Origin: Sagittula salina
Lineage (GTDB): Bacteria; Pseudomonadota; Alphaproteobacteria; Rhodobacterales; Rhodobacteraceae
Assembly (NCBI RefSeq): GCF_017813235.1
Contig: NZ_JAGISH010000002.1
Coordinates: 248,001-312,000, forward strand
DNA length: 64,000 nucleotides
Direction of reading: 5' to 3'
In this document: piece after piece, positions 45,166 through 54,168 of the stretch
How the letters are laid out: each line of letters starts with the position of its first letter
Numbering within the stretch: the stretch's first letter is position 1
Translations under genes and position numbers: made by a program
The notes under the pieces: generated by a model
Seen by the model: the letters and a program-made list of their open reading frames with translations, nothing else
Database searches by the model: none
Told to the model about the DNA's origin: nothing

Positions 45166-45861
45166 TCAGAGGTATTTCGCGGCTTCCTTGCGCGCGAATC
45201 CCTTCATCGTCTCTCCGTGCGCGGAAAGGAACGCCCTCACCCGCGCGGCGTCGTGTTTCGACAGGTCGCGCAGCCACCACGCCATGGCTTTCTGAATGAA
45301 CCGCTGCCGATCCATGGTGGAGGTCGCGGCCCAGCCGAGCACGCGTTCGCGTGCTGCCAGTTGATCCGGTGAGGGGAAGTTCAGATGCGCCAACGGCAAG
45401 GTAATCACAAACGCCGCGCGTTTCGTCCAGAGGTGGTCGGAAGCGATCCACGCTTCGATCGCATCGAGTCTCGAGAGGTCTGCCATGACCCGGCGCCCTC
45501 CGGCAGAACAGGCGTGATCCGCGATCGCCCAGCCGTCGAACTGCGGCACCCAGGTTTCGATCATCTGCCAGGTGGCCTGCTCTGCCTCCGGCGGGCGGAT
45601 GCGCGCTTGGGTCAGCAGTTTGGCGGCGGCGATTCGGGCTTCGTGCACGTCGCTTTGCCAGAGTGCGTCGGCGAGCGGCAGGCGCTCCTCAGACGAGAGA
45701 GCGGCACGCCATGATTTGACGAGCGCGTTCACCTCCGGCAGGGCTGTGCCGTAGTATACGCGACCGGCCTTGTGGTAGGCGGCCATGCCGGGCGCGCGCT
45801 CTGGGTCGCCGGCGGCACGAAGCGCGGCAAGGGCGGCTTCCGGGGTCACAGTGTCGGTCAT
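45166..45861 (-). CDS. AlkD-type DNA alkylation repair protein
   Basis: The 231-residue all-helical protein matches the AlkD (HEAT-like repeat) glycosylase family. It has the segments YHKAGRVYYGTALPEVNALVKSW, the WQSDVHEARIAAAKLL repeat, WVPQFDGWAIADHAC and the later FIQKAMAWWLRDLSKHD. Trp and Asp residues in these segments line the DNA-binding cleft of AlkD. It would excise positively charged alkylated purines. The next gene on the strand starts 10 bases upstream of this one, so the two are probably co-transcribed. No LexA box was seen upstream. Confidence 0.85.
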   Translation of the reverse strand: MTDTVTPEAALAALRAAGDPERAPGMAAYHKAGRVYYGTALPEVNALVKSWRAALSSEERLPLADALWQSDVHEARIAAAKLLTQARIRPPEAEQATWQMIETWVPQFDGWAIADHACSAGGRRVMADLSRLDAIEAWIASDHLWTKRAAFVITLPLAHLNFPSPDQLAARERVLGWAATSTMDRQRFIQKAMAWWLRDLSKHDAARVRAFLSAHGETMKGFARKEAAKYL

Positions 45862-45871
45862 GGGGGCCCGT

Positions 45872-46369
45872 TCATCGGATAAAGGTGCAGCGCGCACGGT
45901 CGGACAGGAAGAGGTAGGGGGCCCAGAGACCCAGCGCGATAGCGAGACCCACAACCGTTTTCAGCATCGCGTCGTCAAAGACCGGGGCCCTGGGCAACAG
46001 CGACTTCACCACGACGTAATCAAGCATGAGATAAACCGCCGAGAGGCCGGTCACGAGGAGGTAGCTGCGTGGAAGATGGCGGCTGTGGCAGAAGAACAGC
46101 ACGGCGAGCCAGATCAGCACCGGCACCATCAGAACGTGGTAGCCCAGTTCGGTCAGCAGGACGCCCCGCCACATGGGGTGGAAATCCGGGCTGCCCGGCG
46201 TGGTGAGCGCACCGTAGAACCCGGAGGCGAAATTGTCCTGCCAGACACCCAGCAGGTTCAGCGCGGCATTGACCGGCGCCAGCACCATGCCGACGGCCAG
46301 CACGATCAGCCAGCCGCCGATGCCGCAGGGAAGCGCCTGCGCGCCAAGCGTGGTGTCTTCGGTCGTCAT
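45872..46369 (-). CDS. DUF2569-type membrane protein
   Basis: The 165-residue protein has four hydrophobic helices, starting with GIGGWLIVLAVGMVLAPVNA (about residues 15-35), a motif typical of DUF2569 and related proteins. The last helix ends with a basic tail. The function of the family is not known. Its stop lies 10 bases before the AlkD-type start, and it begins 170 bases after glmS, beyond a hairpin terminator. Confidence 0.75.
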   Translation of the reverse strand: MTTEDTTLGAQALPCGIGGWLIVLAVGMVLAPVNAALNLLGVWQDNFASGFYGALTTPGSPDFHPMWRGVLLTELGYHVLMVPVLIWLAVLFFCHSRHLPRSYLLVTGLSAVYLMLDYVVVKSLLPRAPVFDDAMLKTVVGLAIALGLWAPYLFLSDRARCTFIR

Positions 46370-46407
46370 GGCGCGCAGGGTATGGGCAAGCTGCCTGCGG
46401 GAAAAGC

Positions 46408-46446
46408 GGAAAACCGCCGCTGACGTAGGGGGCGGCGCGGTTTTCC
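46408..46446 (-). terminator. Terminator-like inverted repeat behind glmS
   Basis: GGAAAACCGC and GCGGTTTTCC are perfect 10-base arms about 19 bases apart. On the minus strand the second arm is followed by GCTTTTCCCGC. It lies 94 bases past the glmS stop. Confidence 0.6.
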
Positions 46447-46539
46447 CGCGAACTCCCGACGCTTTGGCCGGTTCTCCGGGACAGGTGGTCCGTTGGGGCC
46501 GCGGGCTCCGGGGCGCGGACCCGCCGCCCGGGCCGTGGA

Positions 46540-48357
46540 TCACTCCACGGTGACGGACTTCGCGAGGTTGCGCGGCTGGTCCACGTCGGTGCCTTTTGCC
46601 ACCGCCGTGTGGTAGGCCAGAAGCTGCGCGGGCAACGCGTAGAGGATCGGCGCCAGAAGGTCCGGCACCTCAGGCATCTGGATGACTTTCCAGGCCTCCG
46701 CACCGGCGCTTTCGGCCCCTGCCGCATCGGTGATCAGCACGACCTTGCCGCCGCGCGCCATGACCTCCTGCATATTCGAAACCGTCTTTTCGAAGAGACC
46801 GTCGCGCGGCGCCAGCACCACCACCGGTACGTGCTGATCAATCAGCGCGATGGGTCCGTGTTTCAGCTCTCCGGATGCATAGGCTTCGGCGTGGATGTAG
46901 CTGATTTCCTTCAGCTTCAACGCGCCCTCGTGGGCCAGCGGGTACATCGCGCCGCGCCCGAGAAAGAGGATGTCCCGCGCTTCTGCCAACTCTTGGGCGA
47001 CCGCCTCGATGTGCTGGTCGCGGCCCAGCGCGGTATTCAACACGCCGGGCAGCGCGCGCAACTGTGCGAGAACCTTGTCGCGCGCCTCGGGCGTCAGGTG
47101 GCCGCGCTGTTCGGCGGCCTTCAGCGCCAGCAACAGCAGGACGGTCAGCTGGCAGGTAAAGGCCTTGGTCGAGGCGACCCCGATTTCCACGCCTGCGTGG
47201 ATCGGCAGGGCGAGGTCGCTTTCACGCGCGATCGAGCTTTCCGGCACGTTGACCACGCCGTAAAGCGCCGTGGCCTTGTCCCGGCAGTAGCGCAGTGCCG
47301 CCAGCGTGTCGGCGGTTTCGCCGGATTGCGAGATGAAGAGCGCGGCGGTGCGCGGCGGGATTGGCGGTTCGCGGTAGCGGAATTCGGACGCCACGTCCAC
47401 GTCGACCGGCAGGCGGGCGATCTGCTCGAACCAGTACTTTGCCGTGAAGCCGGCAAGGTATGCCGTACCGCAAGCGGTGATCGTCAGCCGGTCCAGCGCG
47501 GCAAAGTCGATGCCTGGCCCGGGCAACGCAATGCCGTCCTGAGTAAGGTAGGCGTTCAGCGTGTCGGACAGGACAGAGGGCTGCTCGGCGATTTCCTTCG
47601 CCATGAAGTGTTTGTGCCCGCCTTTGTCGACGCGCGCCGCATCCATGGAAATGGTGCGGACCTCACGCGTGACGGCGCGGCCTTCTGCGTCGCGGATCGT
47701 GGCGCCAGTGCGGGTCAGCACGGCACGGTCGCCTTCTTCGAGGTAGGTGATGCGGTTGGTCATCGGCGCCAGTGCGATCGCGTCACTGCCCAGGTACATC
47801 TCTCCATCGCCATGGCCCACGGCCAGCGGGCTGCCCTTGCGGGCGCCGACCATCAGATCCTCTTCGCCATCGAACAGGAAGGCCAGCGCAAAGGCACCCT
47901 CCAACTTGTCGATGGTGGCAAAGGCCGCCTCGACAGGCGCCATGCCGGTGTCGAGATGGTGCTGTGCCAGCATGGCGATTGTTTCGGTATCGGTGTCCGT
48001 ATGCGGGGTCAGCCCATGGCGGGCCAGTTCCGCGCGCAGGTCCTTGTAGTTCTCCACGATGCCGTTGTGCACCACGGCCACGGGACCGGAGCGATGCGGG
48101 TGGGCGTTGCCCTCCGTCGGCGCGCCATGGGTCGCCCAGCGGGTATGGCCGATGCCCGACTTGCCCGCCAGCGGGTCGTGCACCAGCAGATCCGAAAGGT
48201 TTACCAGCTTGCCTACCGCACGGCGGCGGTCAAGCCGCCCTTCGTTGACGGTGGCGATGCCGGCGCTGTCATAGCCGCGATACTCGAGGCGGCGCAACGC
48301 CTCGACCAGGGCGGGGGCAACCTCGTGGGTGCCCAGAATACCAACTATTCCGCACAT
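46540..48357 (-). CDS. glmS: Glutamine--fructose-6-phosphate aminotransferase
   Basis: The 605-residue enzyme makes glucosamine 6-phosphate for the cell wall. Cys2 is the glutaminase nucleophile (MCGIVGILG), with GHTRWATHG and NGIVENY in the amidotransferase domain. Two SIS domains follow, with SQSGETADTLAAL as the sugar-phosphate site, and the C-terminus DQPRNLAKSVTVE is the family signature. It lies 15 bases downstream of glmU in the same direction, the usual pairing. I see no glmS ribozyme, which is expected outside Gram-positives. Confidence 0.98.
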   Translation of the reverse strand: MCGIVGILGTHEVAPALVEALRRLEYRGYDSAGIATVNEGRLDRRRAVGKLVNLSDLLVHDPLAGKSGIGHTRWATHGAPTEGNAHPHRSGPVAVVHNGIVENYKDLRAELARHGLTPHTDTDTETIAMLAQHHLDTGMAPVEAAFATIDKLEGAFALAFLFDGEEDLMVGARKGSPLAVGHGDGEMYLGSDAIALAPMTNRITYLEEGDRAVLTRTGATIRDAEGRAVTREVRTISMDAARVDKGGHKHFMAKEIAEQPSVLSDTLNAYLTQDGIALPGPGIDFAALDRLTITACGTAYLAGFTAKYWFEQIARLPVDVDVASEFRYREPPIPPRTAALFISQSGETADTLAALRYCRDKATALYGVVNVPESSIARESDLALPIHAGVEIGVASTKAFTCQLTVLLLLALKAAEQRGHLTPEARDKVLAQLRALPGVLNTALGRDQHIEAVAQELAEARDILFLGRGAMYPLAHEGALKLKEISYIHAEAYASGELKHGPIALIDQHVPVVVLAPRDGLFEKTVSNMQEVMARGGKVVLITDAAGAESAGAEAWKVIQMPEVPDLLAPILYALPAQLLAYHTAVAKGTDVDQPRNLAKSVTVE

Positions 48358-48372
48358 AATTCGAAATCCCCG

Positions 48373-49719
48373 TTATTTCTGCTGTTTGGCCTTCTTCGCC
48401 TTCAGCATGCTAAAAAGCTTGGCTGCAAATCCGTCCTTCACCACCATCTGCGCGCGTTCCAGCGCCAATGCGCCGGGGGGCACGTCCTGCGTGATGGTGG
48501 AGCCCGAGCCGGTCATCGCGCCGTCACCGATGGTGACCGGGGCGACCAGCATGGTGTCCGACCCGATAAAGGCGTTCTTTCCGATCACGGTGCGGTGCTT
48601 GAAGACTCCATCGTAGTTGCAGGTGATGGTGCCCGCGCCGATATTGGTCTTCTCGCCGATTTCGGCGTCACCGATATAGGTCAGGTGGTTGGCCTTCACG
48701 CCCTCGTGCAGCACGGCGTTCTTCACTTCGACGAAATTGCCGACGTGCACGTCCTCCGCCAGTTCTGCACCGGGGCGCAGACGGGCGTAGGGGCCGACGA
48801 TGGCGCCTCGGCTGACGTGGCAACCCTCAAGGTGAGAAAACGCACGGATCCGCGCGCCGGATTCCACCGTGACACCGGGGCCGAAGACGACGTTCTGCTC
48901 GATCTCGCTGTCGCGGCCGATAACGGTATCCCACGCGAAATGCACGGTCTCGGGGGCTGCGAGGGTAATGCCGGTCTCCAGCGCCTCCGCCCGCGCCTTC
49001 GCCTGAAAGGCGGCCTCGGCGGCGGCAAGATCGGCGCGCGAGTTGACGCCCAGCGTTTCGGTTTCGGCACAGCGAACGACTGTGGCCGACAGCCCCTTTG
49101 CCCGCGCCAGCCCCACAATATCGGTCAGGTAGTATTCACCGGAGGCATTGGCGTTGCCGACTTCTGCGATCAGTGCCTCCAGCGTGGCCTTGTCGGCAGC
49201 GATGACGCCAGAGTTGCACAGGGTGATGGCGCGCTGCGCCTCCGTGGCATCCTTGTATTCGACGATCTCCCGCAGGGCGTCGCCCTCGGTCACGAGGCGG
49301 CCGTAGCGGCCCGGATCGGCGGCCTCGAAGCCCAGCACCACCACGTCGTGTCTCGCGCGGGCCTCGGCCATTGCCGCCAGCGTCTCCTCGGTGACGAACG
49401 GCGTGTCGCCATAAAGCACGATGGCATCACCGTCGAAGTCGTCAAGCGCCGGGAATGCCTGCGCCACCGCATGGGCGGTGCCCAGCTGCTCCTGCTGCAC
49501 CACGACCTGTACGGTGTCGTCGAAATCCTTCGCGCTGGCCTCGACCTCCGCCGCGCCGTGGCCCGCGACGACGACGCTTGCCACGGGTTCCAGCGCCTGA
49601 CCTGTGCGCAGCGCGTGCCAGAGCATGGGGGCGTGGGCAATGCGGTGGAGCACCTTGGGCAGGTCCGAGTTCATCCGCGTGCCCTTGCCGGCGGCAAGGA
49701 CGATCAGGGCAACTGGCAT
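48373..49719 (-). CDS. glmU: Bifunctional GlmU (N-acetylglucosamine-1-phosphate uridylyltransferase / acetyltransferase)
   Basis: The 448-residue enzyme carries the last two steps to UDP-GlcNAc. Residues 1-230 form the uridylyltransferase with LAAGKGTRM (8-16) and YGDTPF; the rest forms a left-handed beta helix with hexapeptide repeats and the acetyltransferase active-site region NFVEVKNAVL...HLTYIGDAEIG. The protein ends in a Lys-rich tail. It is co-transcribed with glmS and divergent from gph, with 145 bases between the two starts. Confidence 0.98.
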   Translation of the reverse strand: MPVALIVLAAGKGTRMNSDLPKVLHRIAHAPMLWHALRTGQALEPVASVVVAGHGAAEVEASAKDFDDTVQVVVQQEQLGTAHAVAQAFPALDDFDGDAIVLYGDTPFVTEETLAAMAEARARHDVVVLGFEAADPGRYGRLVTEGDALREIVEYKDATEAQRAITLCNSGVIAADKATLEALIAEVGNANASGEYYLTDIVGLARAKGLSATVVRCAETETLGVNSRADLAAAEAAFQAKARAEALETGITLAAPETVHFAWDTVIGRDSEIEQNVVFGPGVTVESGARIRAFSHLEGCHVSRGAIVGPYARLRPGAELAEDVHVGNFVEVKNAVLHEGVKANHLTYIGDAEIGEKTNIGAGTITCNYDGVFKHRTVIGKNAFIGSDTMLVAPVTIGDGAMTGSGSTITQDVPPGALALERAQMVVKDGFAAKLFSMLKAKKAKQQK

Positions 49720-49864
49720 GGGAGCATTCCGGTTTGTTCTTCGTTCGGGGCCGTTTTATAGGTTTGCCACAACATGACAAGGCGGGGCCTGTCACGCCCG
49801 GTTTCAGTCTGTGACATTGGTGATGACGCGCCGCCTGAAGGGCGCGCAAGACGAAGGAGTTGCC

Positions 49865-50548
49865 ATGACAGGCTGCGTAGTATTCGACCTTGACGGGACG
49901 CTGGCGGACACCAGCGGTGATCTCGTGGCGGCGGCCAACGCCTGCTTCGAGGCAATGGATCTGTCCTCCGAAACGCTGGCGCTGGCGCGGCTGGATGCCC
50001 TGCGGGACGCGGGTGTGGCGCTGCGCGGTGGCAAGAGAATGCTGACCGTTGGACTGGAGCGCGCCGGCCTGTTCACGCCAGAGCGCGTAGAACAATGGTA
50101 CCAGCCGCTGCTCGAATGTTATGGCGGCGCACTCGACGTGCATACGCGGATGTACCCCGGTGCGGTGGAGGCGGTGAACAGACTGCGCCGGGACGGACAC
50201 AAGGTGTCGGTTTGCACCAACAAGCCCGAGGCGCTGGCCGAGCGTGTGCTGACCAGCCTCGGCGTGCGCGATCTTTTCGGCGCGCTGGTCGGAGCGGACA
50301 CACTGCCTACGCGCAAGCCCGACGTCGCGCCCTTCTGGGCGGCGGTTGACCGTGCTGGCGGCGCGCGGGACCGGTCGGTGCTGGTGGGTGACAGCGACAC
50401 CGACCGCAACACTGCCGCCGCGGCGGGTCGCCCCTGCATCCTCGTCACTTTCGCCCCCGAGGGCCAGGCGGTTAGGAACCTGTCTCCCGAGGCTACTATC
50501 GACCACTTCGATGACCTGCCCGAAAAGGTACGCCGCCTGTTGGGCTGA
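49865..50548 (+). CDS. gph: HAD-family phosphoglycolate phosphatase
   Basis: The 227-residue HAD hydrolase has motif I DLDGTLADT (Asp nucleophile), motif II SVCTNKP, the motif III lysine in TRKPDVAPF, and motif IV VGDSDTD. A helical cap lies between motifs I and II. The likely substrate is 2-phosphoglycolate; related enzymes act on other small phosphates, so the name is probable rather than certain. GAAGGAG precedes the ATG at 49865. It is divergent from glmU. Confidence 0.88.
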   Translation: MTGCVVFDLDGTLADTSGDLVAAANACFEAMDLSSETLALARLDALRDAGVALRGGKRMLTVGLERAGLFTPERVEQWYQPLLECYGGALDVHTRMYPGAVEAVNRLRRDGHKVSVCTNKPEALAERVLTSLGVRDLFGALVGADTLPTRKPDVAPFWAAVDRAGGARDRSVLVGDSDTDRNTAAAAGRPCILVTFAPEGQAVRNLSPEATIDHFDDLPEKVRRLLG

Positions 50549-50557
50549 GTGTCCCGA

Positions 50558-50610
50558 CTTCTTCTTGGTCCAAGTACTCCCGGGGTCCGGGGTGGAACCC
50601 CGGCGCGCGC
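50558..50610 (-). repeat. Dispersed intergenic repeat, copy 5
   Basis: Read on the minus strand the inverted repeat CCGGGGTTCCACCCCGG is followed by ACCCCGGGAGTACTTGG and ACCAAGAAGAAG. It begins 10 bases behind the gph stop codon and nearly matches copy 2. Confidence 0.75.
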
Positions 50611-50676
50611 CGCTGGCGGGCGCGGGTCCGCGCAAAAGCGTTCCGCATTGACCTCCTGCAGTGAACCGCGCCAGAT

Positions 50677-51903
50677 ATGCCCATGCCAGATACCGCCATC
50701 CCCGAGACCACCACGCCCGAGACCTTCACCGGCAGCTTCACCCAGCAGGAACCGATCCCCGAAGAGGGCATCGCGGCTGCGCTCTCCGTGCTGCGCCACG
50801 GTCGCCTGCACCGTTACAACACCGTCCCTGGCGAAACCGCCGAAGCCGCACTGCTGGAGCGGGATTTCGCGGCCCTGATGGGGGCGAAATACTGCCTCGC
50901 GGTGGCCTCGGGTGGCTACGCGCTCGGGTGCGCATTGCGCGCCGTGGGGGTGGGACCCGGCGACCGCGTGCTGACAAACGCCTTCACCCTCGCACCTGTG
51001 CCGGGGGCCATTGCCAGTCTCGGGGCCCGACCGGTCTTTGTCGGCGTCACCGAAGGCCTGGTTATAGACCTCGACGATCTGGAGGCCAGGGCGAGCGAGG
51101 CGCGTGTGCTGATGCTCAGCCATATGCGTGGGCATCTGTGCGACATGGACCGTCTCATGGCGATCTGCAATGCCGCCCGGATCACGGTGATCGAGGATTG
51201 CGCCCATACAATGGGGGCCGCCTGGAATGGCGTGCCCTCGGGGCGGCACGGGCGGGTGGGGTGTTACTCCATGCAGACCTACAAGCACGTGAATTCCGGC
51301 GAGGGCGGCCTGCTGGTCACCGACGACGAAGAGGTGGCCGCCCGCGCAATCCTGTTGTCGGGCTCCTACATGCTGTATGATCGCCACCCCGCGGCGCCGG
51401 CGCCCGAGGTCTTTGAGCGGGTGAAATACGACACGCCCAATGTATCGGGACGCATGGACAACCTGCGCGCTGCCTTGCTGCGTCCGCAGCTGCGGACGCT
51501 GGCGGCGCAGGTCGACCGCTGGAACGCGCGCTATCGGGTGGTGGAGGACGGGCTGCGCAATGTTCCCGGCCTGACGGTCGTGCCCCGCGACCCGCGCGCG
51601 GCCTGCGTCGGTTCCTCCATTCAGTTCCTGCTGCTCGACTGGCCGGCAAAGAAGGTGCGCGCCGTGCTCGACCGCTGCGCCGCGCGCGGCGTGGAGCTGA
51701 AATGGTTCGGCGCGGCAAGGCCGTCGGGCTTTACCTCGCGCTACGACAGCTGGCGGTATGCGCCGTCGCAGCCCATGCCGCAGACTGACCGGATCCTGCG
51801 CGCTATCGTGGACATGCGCCTGCCGCTGACCTTCTCCGAAGACGATTGCGCGCTGATTGCCCGCATCATTCGCGCGGAGGTGGGCGCGGTCCACCAGTCC
51901 TGA
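50677..51903 (+). CDS. DegT/DnrJ/EryC1/StrS-family aminotransferase
   Basis: The 408-residue PLP enzyme has the Schiff-base lysine Lys203 in SMQTYKHVNSGEGG and the PLP-ring Asp174 in VIEDCAHTMGA. Members transaminate nucleotide-linked keto sugars or similar compounds, usually for surface polysaccharides or antibiotics. No sugar-nucleotide gene accompanies it, so the substrate is open. A second ATG two codons later is also possible as start. The gene is convergent with the TPR-sulfotransferase; their stops lie 3 bases apart. Confidence 0.88.
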   Translation: MPMPDTAIPETTTPETFTGSFTQQEPIPEEGIAAALSVLRHGRLHRYNTVPGETAEAALLERDFAALMGAKYCLAVASGGYALGCALRAVGVGPGDRVLTNAFTLAPVPGAIASLGARPVFVGVTEGLVIDLDDLEARASEARVLMLSHMRGHLCDMDRLMAICNAARITVIEDCAHTMGAAWNGVPSGRHGRVGCYSMQTYKHVNSGEGGLLVTDDEEVAARAILLSGSYMLYDRHPAAPAPEVFERVKYDTPNVSGRMDNLRAALLRPQLRTLAAQVDRWNARYRVVEDGLRNVPGLTVVPRDPRAACVGSSIQFLLLDWPAKKVRAVLDRCAARGVELKWFGAARPSGFTSRYDSWRYAPSQPMPQTDRILRAIVDMRLPLTFSEDDCALIARIIRAEVGAVHQS

Positions 51904-51906
51904 TGC

Positions 51907-53535
51907 TCAGAGAAGCCCCAGCGCGCCGAGCCGCTCCTTCAGCGGCGCGAGGTGGTCGGCATAAGCCCGCCAGTCTTCGTCCGCGCCGCGATAGATGCCG
52001 CCGCGAACCTGCATGGAACTGGCAGTGGCCACCACGCCCTTGCGTGGGGCGGGCAACCGGCAGGCCTCGTCCCAGGGCAGGCCAATGAAATCGAGCGCGG
52101 CGCGCAACGTGGCTTCCGGGTCTTCGGTCAGTGCGGCGTAGGACAGGCGGTGCAGCGGGAGGCCCTCGGCCTCCTGAAGGGCGAGGACCTCGGCAAACAG
52201 CGCCTGCGCCTCTGCGATGTCGTTCAGGTCATAGGCAAAACCGTTGCCACCCTTTGGGAAACACTGCCGGAACAGCGACCAGCCCAGCGCCATGGGATCG
52301 CGTTGCAACGCCACCACCCGAGCCTCGGGCAGCAGCGCCTGCACCAGCGGCAACAGCGTGAAGTTCAGCGGCATCTTGTCAATGACGAAGGGCGCGCCGG
52401 AGGCCTGCGCCAGCGCGCGGCGGTACCCGTCGCGCAGCGCGGCGAAGTCTTGGGGTGCGGGCGTGCCCGTCATCACGGCGGAAAGGAGGTGCGCGCGCAG
52501 GTAGGTGCATTCACCAGCGCTGCCCACCTGTGGGTGGGCTGACAGCAGTGTTTCCGCCAAAGTCGTCCCGGAGCGCGGCAGGCCGACGACGAGGATCGGC
52601 ACCGGCGTGTCGCATGCAGCGTCGATCTTGGTGCCTGGCTCTGGAAGGGCCAGGCGTTCGCGCAAGCGTGCGGCTTCCGTCTGGTAGCGATCGACGGAAA
52701 GGCCGTAGGAAGATTTCTTCAGCGCATTGCCCTGCGCGTAGTGGCGAAAGGCTTCTTGCGGACGGCGGAGGTCGGCCATGGCCTTGCCGAGGGCGAAATG
52801 CAGTTCCAGTTCCTCGAAGGGCGTCAGTCTTTCGCCTTTGCTGCCCGACTTTGCGAGGCGCTGCATCCGGGCGATATGCGGGTCCTTGCGGTCGCTGTAA
52901 TGGGTGAGCTCCGACAGGGCGCGATGGGCGGCGCCATTGGTGGGTTGCAGTTTCACCAGCCGGGCAAAGAGCCGTCGCGCGGTGTCGCGGTCGCCGCGCA
53001 CATGCGCCGCCACGGCAGCTAGGCGTATCGCCTGCGGGTCGTCCGGGCGCGCCTCTGCGGCGGCTCCGGCGGGGGCGGCGAGTTCGTCTAAGGCGCCCAT
53101 GTCGTAGAGCACGCGGGCGAGTTCGGCATAGAGTGCCATGTGGTCCGGGGCACGGGTCAGTGCCTCCGTATAGGCATCGCGCGCCTCCGAAAGGCGGCCC
53201 AGTTGCGCCAGTGCAAGCGCCTGTGCGCGCCACGGCAGGGCGGCGCGTGGCAGCCGTGTGCCCAAAGCACGGGCCATGGATAGCGCGACCTCCGGCTGAC
53301 CCGCGTTCAGCGCGGCCTCCAGTCGGCGCACCTCTGCGGCCGGTGGGCGCGGGTCAAGGCCGGGCAGCGCAAGGGGCAATAGCGCGTGGCGAAGAGCGAA
53401 GGCGCGGGGGTCGAAGCGGTCCCCGGGGGGGAGCGTACCAATCCCGCCACGCAGGCCGTCGAGGTCGTCCGCAGCCCGCCGCGCTTCTAGCGCATCGAGT
53501 GTGGTTTCGTCCTGCCGTGATTCCGCCTCGGCCAT
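51907..53535 (-). CDS. TPR-repeat sulfotransferase
   Basis: The 542-residue protein joins an N-terminal series of tetratricopeptide repeats (about residues 75-275, e.g. LAQLGRLSEARDAYTEALTRAPD) to a C-terminal sulfotransferase domain. The 5'-phosphosulfate loop is GLPRSGTT (318-325), and the 3'-phosphate motif lies around ALQRDPMALGWSLFRQ. It should transfer sulfate from PAPS to an unknown acceptor. The TPR part may bind a protein target. The start at 53535 (MAEAESRQDE) is favoured over a longer frame. The neighbouring DegT gene is on the opposite strand. Confidence 0.9.
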   Translation of the reverse strand: MAEAESRQDETTLDALEARRAADDLDGLRGGIGTLPPGDRFDPRAFALRHALLPLALPGLDPRPPAAEVRRLEAALNAGQPEVALSMARALGTRLPRAALPWRAQALALAQLGRLSEARDAYTEALTRAPDHMALYAELARVLYDMGALDELAAPAGAAAEARPDDPQAIRLAAVAAHVRGDRDTARRLFARLVKLQPTNGAAHRALSELTHYSDRKDPHIARMQRLAKSGSKGERLTPFEELELHFALGKAMADLRRPQEAFRHYAQGNALKKSSYGLSVDRYQTEAARLRERLALPEPGTKIDAACDTPVPILVVGLPRSGTTLAETLLSAHPQVGSAGECTYLRAHLLSAVMTGTPAPQDFAALRDGYRRALAQASGAPFVIDKMPLNFTLLPLVQALLPEARVVALQRDPMALGWSLFRQCFPKGGNGFAYDLNDIAEAQALFAEVLALQEAEGLPLHRLSYAALTEDPEATLRAALDFIGLPWDEACRLPAPRKGVVATASSMQVRGGIYRGADEDWRAYADHLAPLKERLGALGLL

Positions 53536-53709
53536 CTGGTGCCCCCGTTTTCCAGTCCGGTTCGCCTGACCGGTTCGGGCCGGTCCCTCCGGCGTCTTGT
53601 CGCCCGGGCGCGCGGGCAAGGCAAGTGGGGCAGGTCTGGCAGGACAGGGAAGCGCAAAGCGCTATCGGTAAAGGACTGGCGGAAAAGGCTGGCGGGGCGC
53701 TCGTGGGCG

Positions 53710-54105
53710 TCAGCCCCCAGCGCCGAGCCGGGTGTCGATTTCCTGCAGGTTTTTCAGCGTCAGGGGTTTGTGCAGGAAATCGCGCACTACCCTGAAACTG
53801 CGGGCGCGGGCCTCGTCCTCCGCCCGGGTGGAGGTGGACAACATCACCACGGCGTAACGCACGAAGGCGTCGCCATGTGCCTCTGTCGCGGCCTCGAGGA
53901 ATTCGAACCCGTTCATGCCCGGCATGTTGATGTCGAGCAGGATCACGTCCAGCGCCGGACATTCGGGCTGGGCGAGCGTGTCCAGCGCGTCCTCGGCGGA
54001 CAGGCACTGGTGCAGTGTCCCGACAAGGCCGGAGCGGGTGATGAGCCGTTTGTAGAGTTTCTGGTCGATGGGCTCGTCATCGATGGTCATGAGGTGTTGG
54101 ATCAT
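53710..54105 (-). CDS. Single-domain response regulator
   Basis: The 131-residue protein is a receiver domain only. The acidic pocket is IDDEP, the phospho-acceptor Asp lies in VILLDINMPGMNGFEF, and the conserved Lys in FLHKPLTLKNL. There is no output domain, so it must act on another protein or return phosphate. It resembles the small regulators that accompany phytochrome-like kinases. The kinase gene ends 63 bases upstream on the same strand. GGAGG precedes the chosen ATG. Confidence 0.9.
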   Translation of the reverse strand: MIQHLMTIDDEPIDQKLYKRLITRSGLVGTLHQCLSAEDALDTLAQPECPALDVILLDINMPGMNGFEFLEAATEAHGDAFVRYAVVMLSTSTRAEDEARARSFRVVRDFLHKPLTLKNLQEIDTRLGAGG

Positions 54106-54168
54106 GGCGGATTGCCTCCTGGGTGGTGCGCCTTGCGCCAAAGGGGGGAAGCGGGGCAGGCAGTCATT

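Noticed and set aside
46609-49761. A 1,050-codon plus-strand open frame
   Set aside because: It lies antisense to glmS and glmU, which are certain genes. The translation is rich in Arg, His, Gly and Val and has no motif. Long antisense frames are expected in GC-rich DNA.
53889-53905. GAATTCGAACCC resembling a tRNA T-loop
   Set aside because: It encodes part of the receiver domain (NGFEF) on the minus strand, and there is no tRNA fold.
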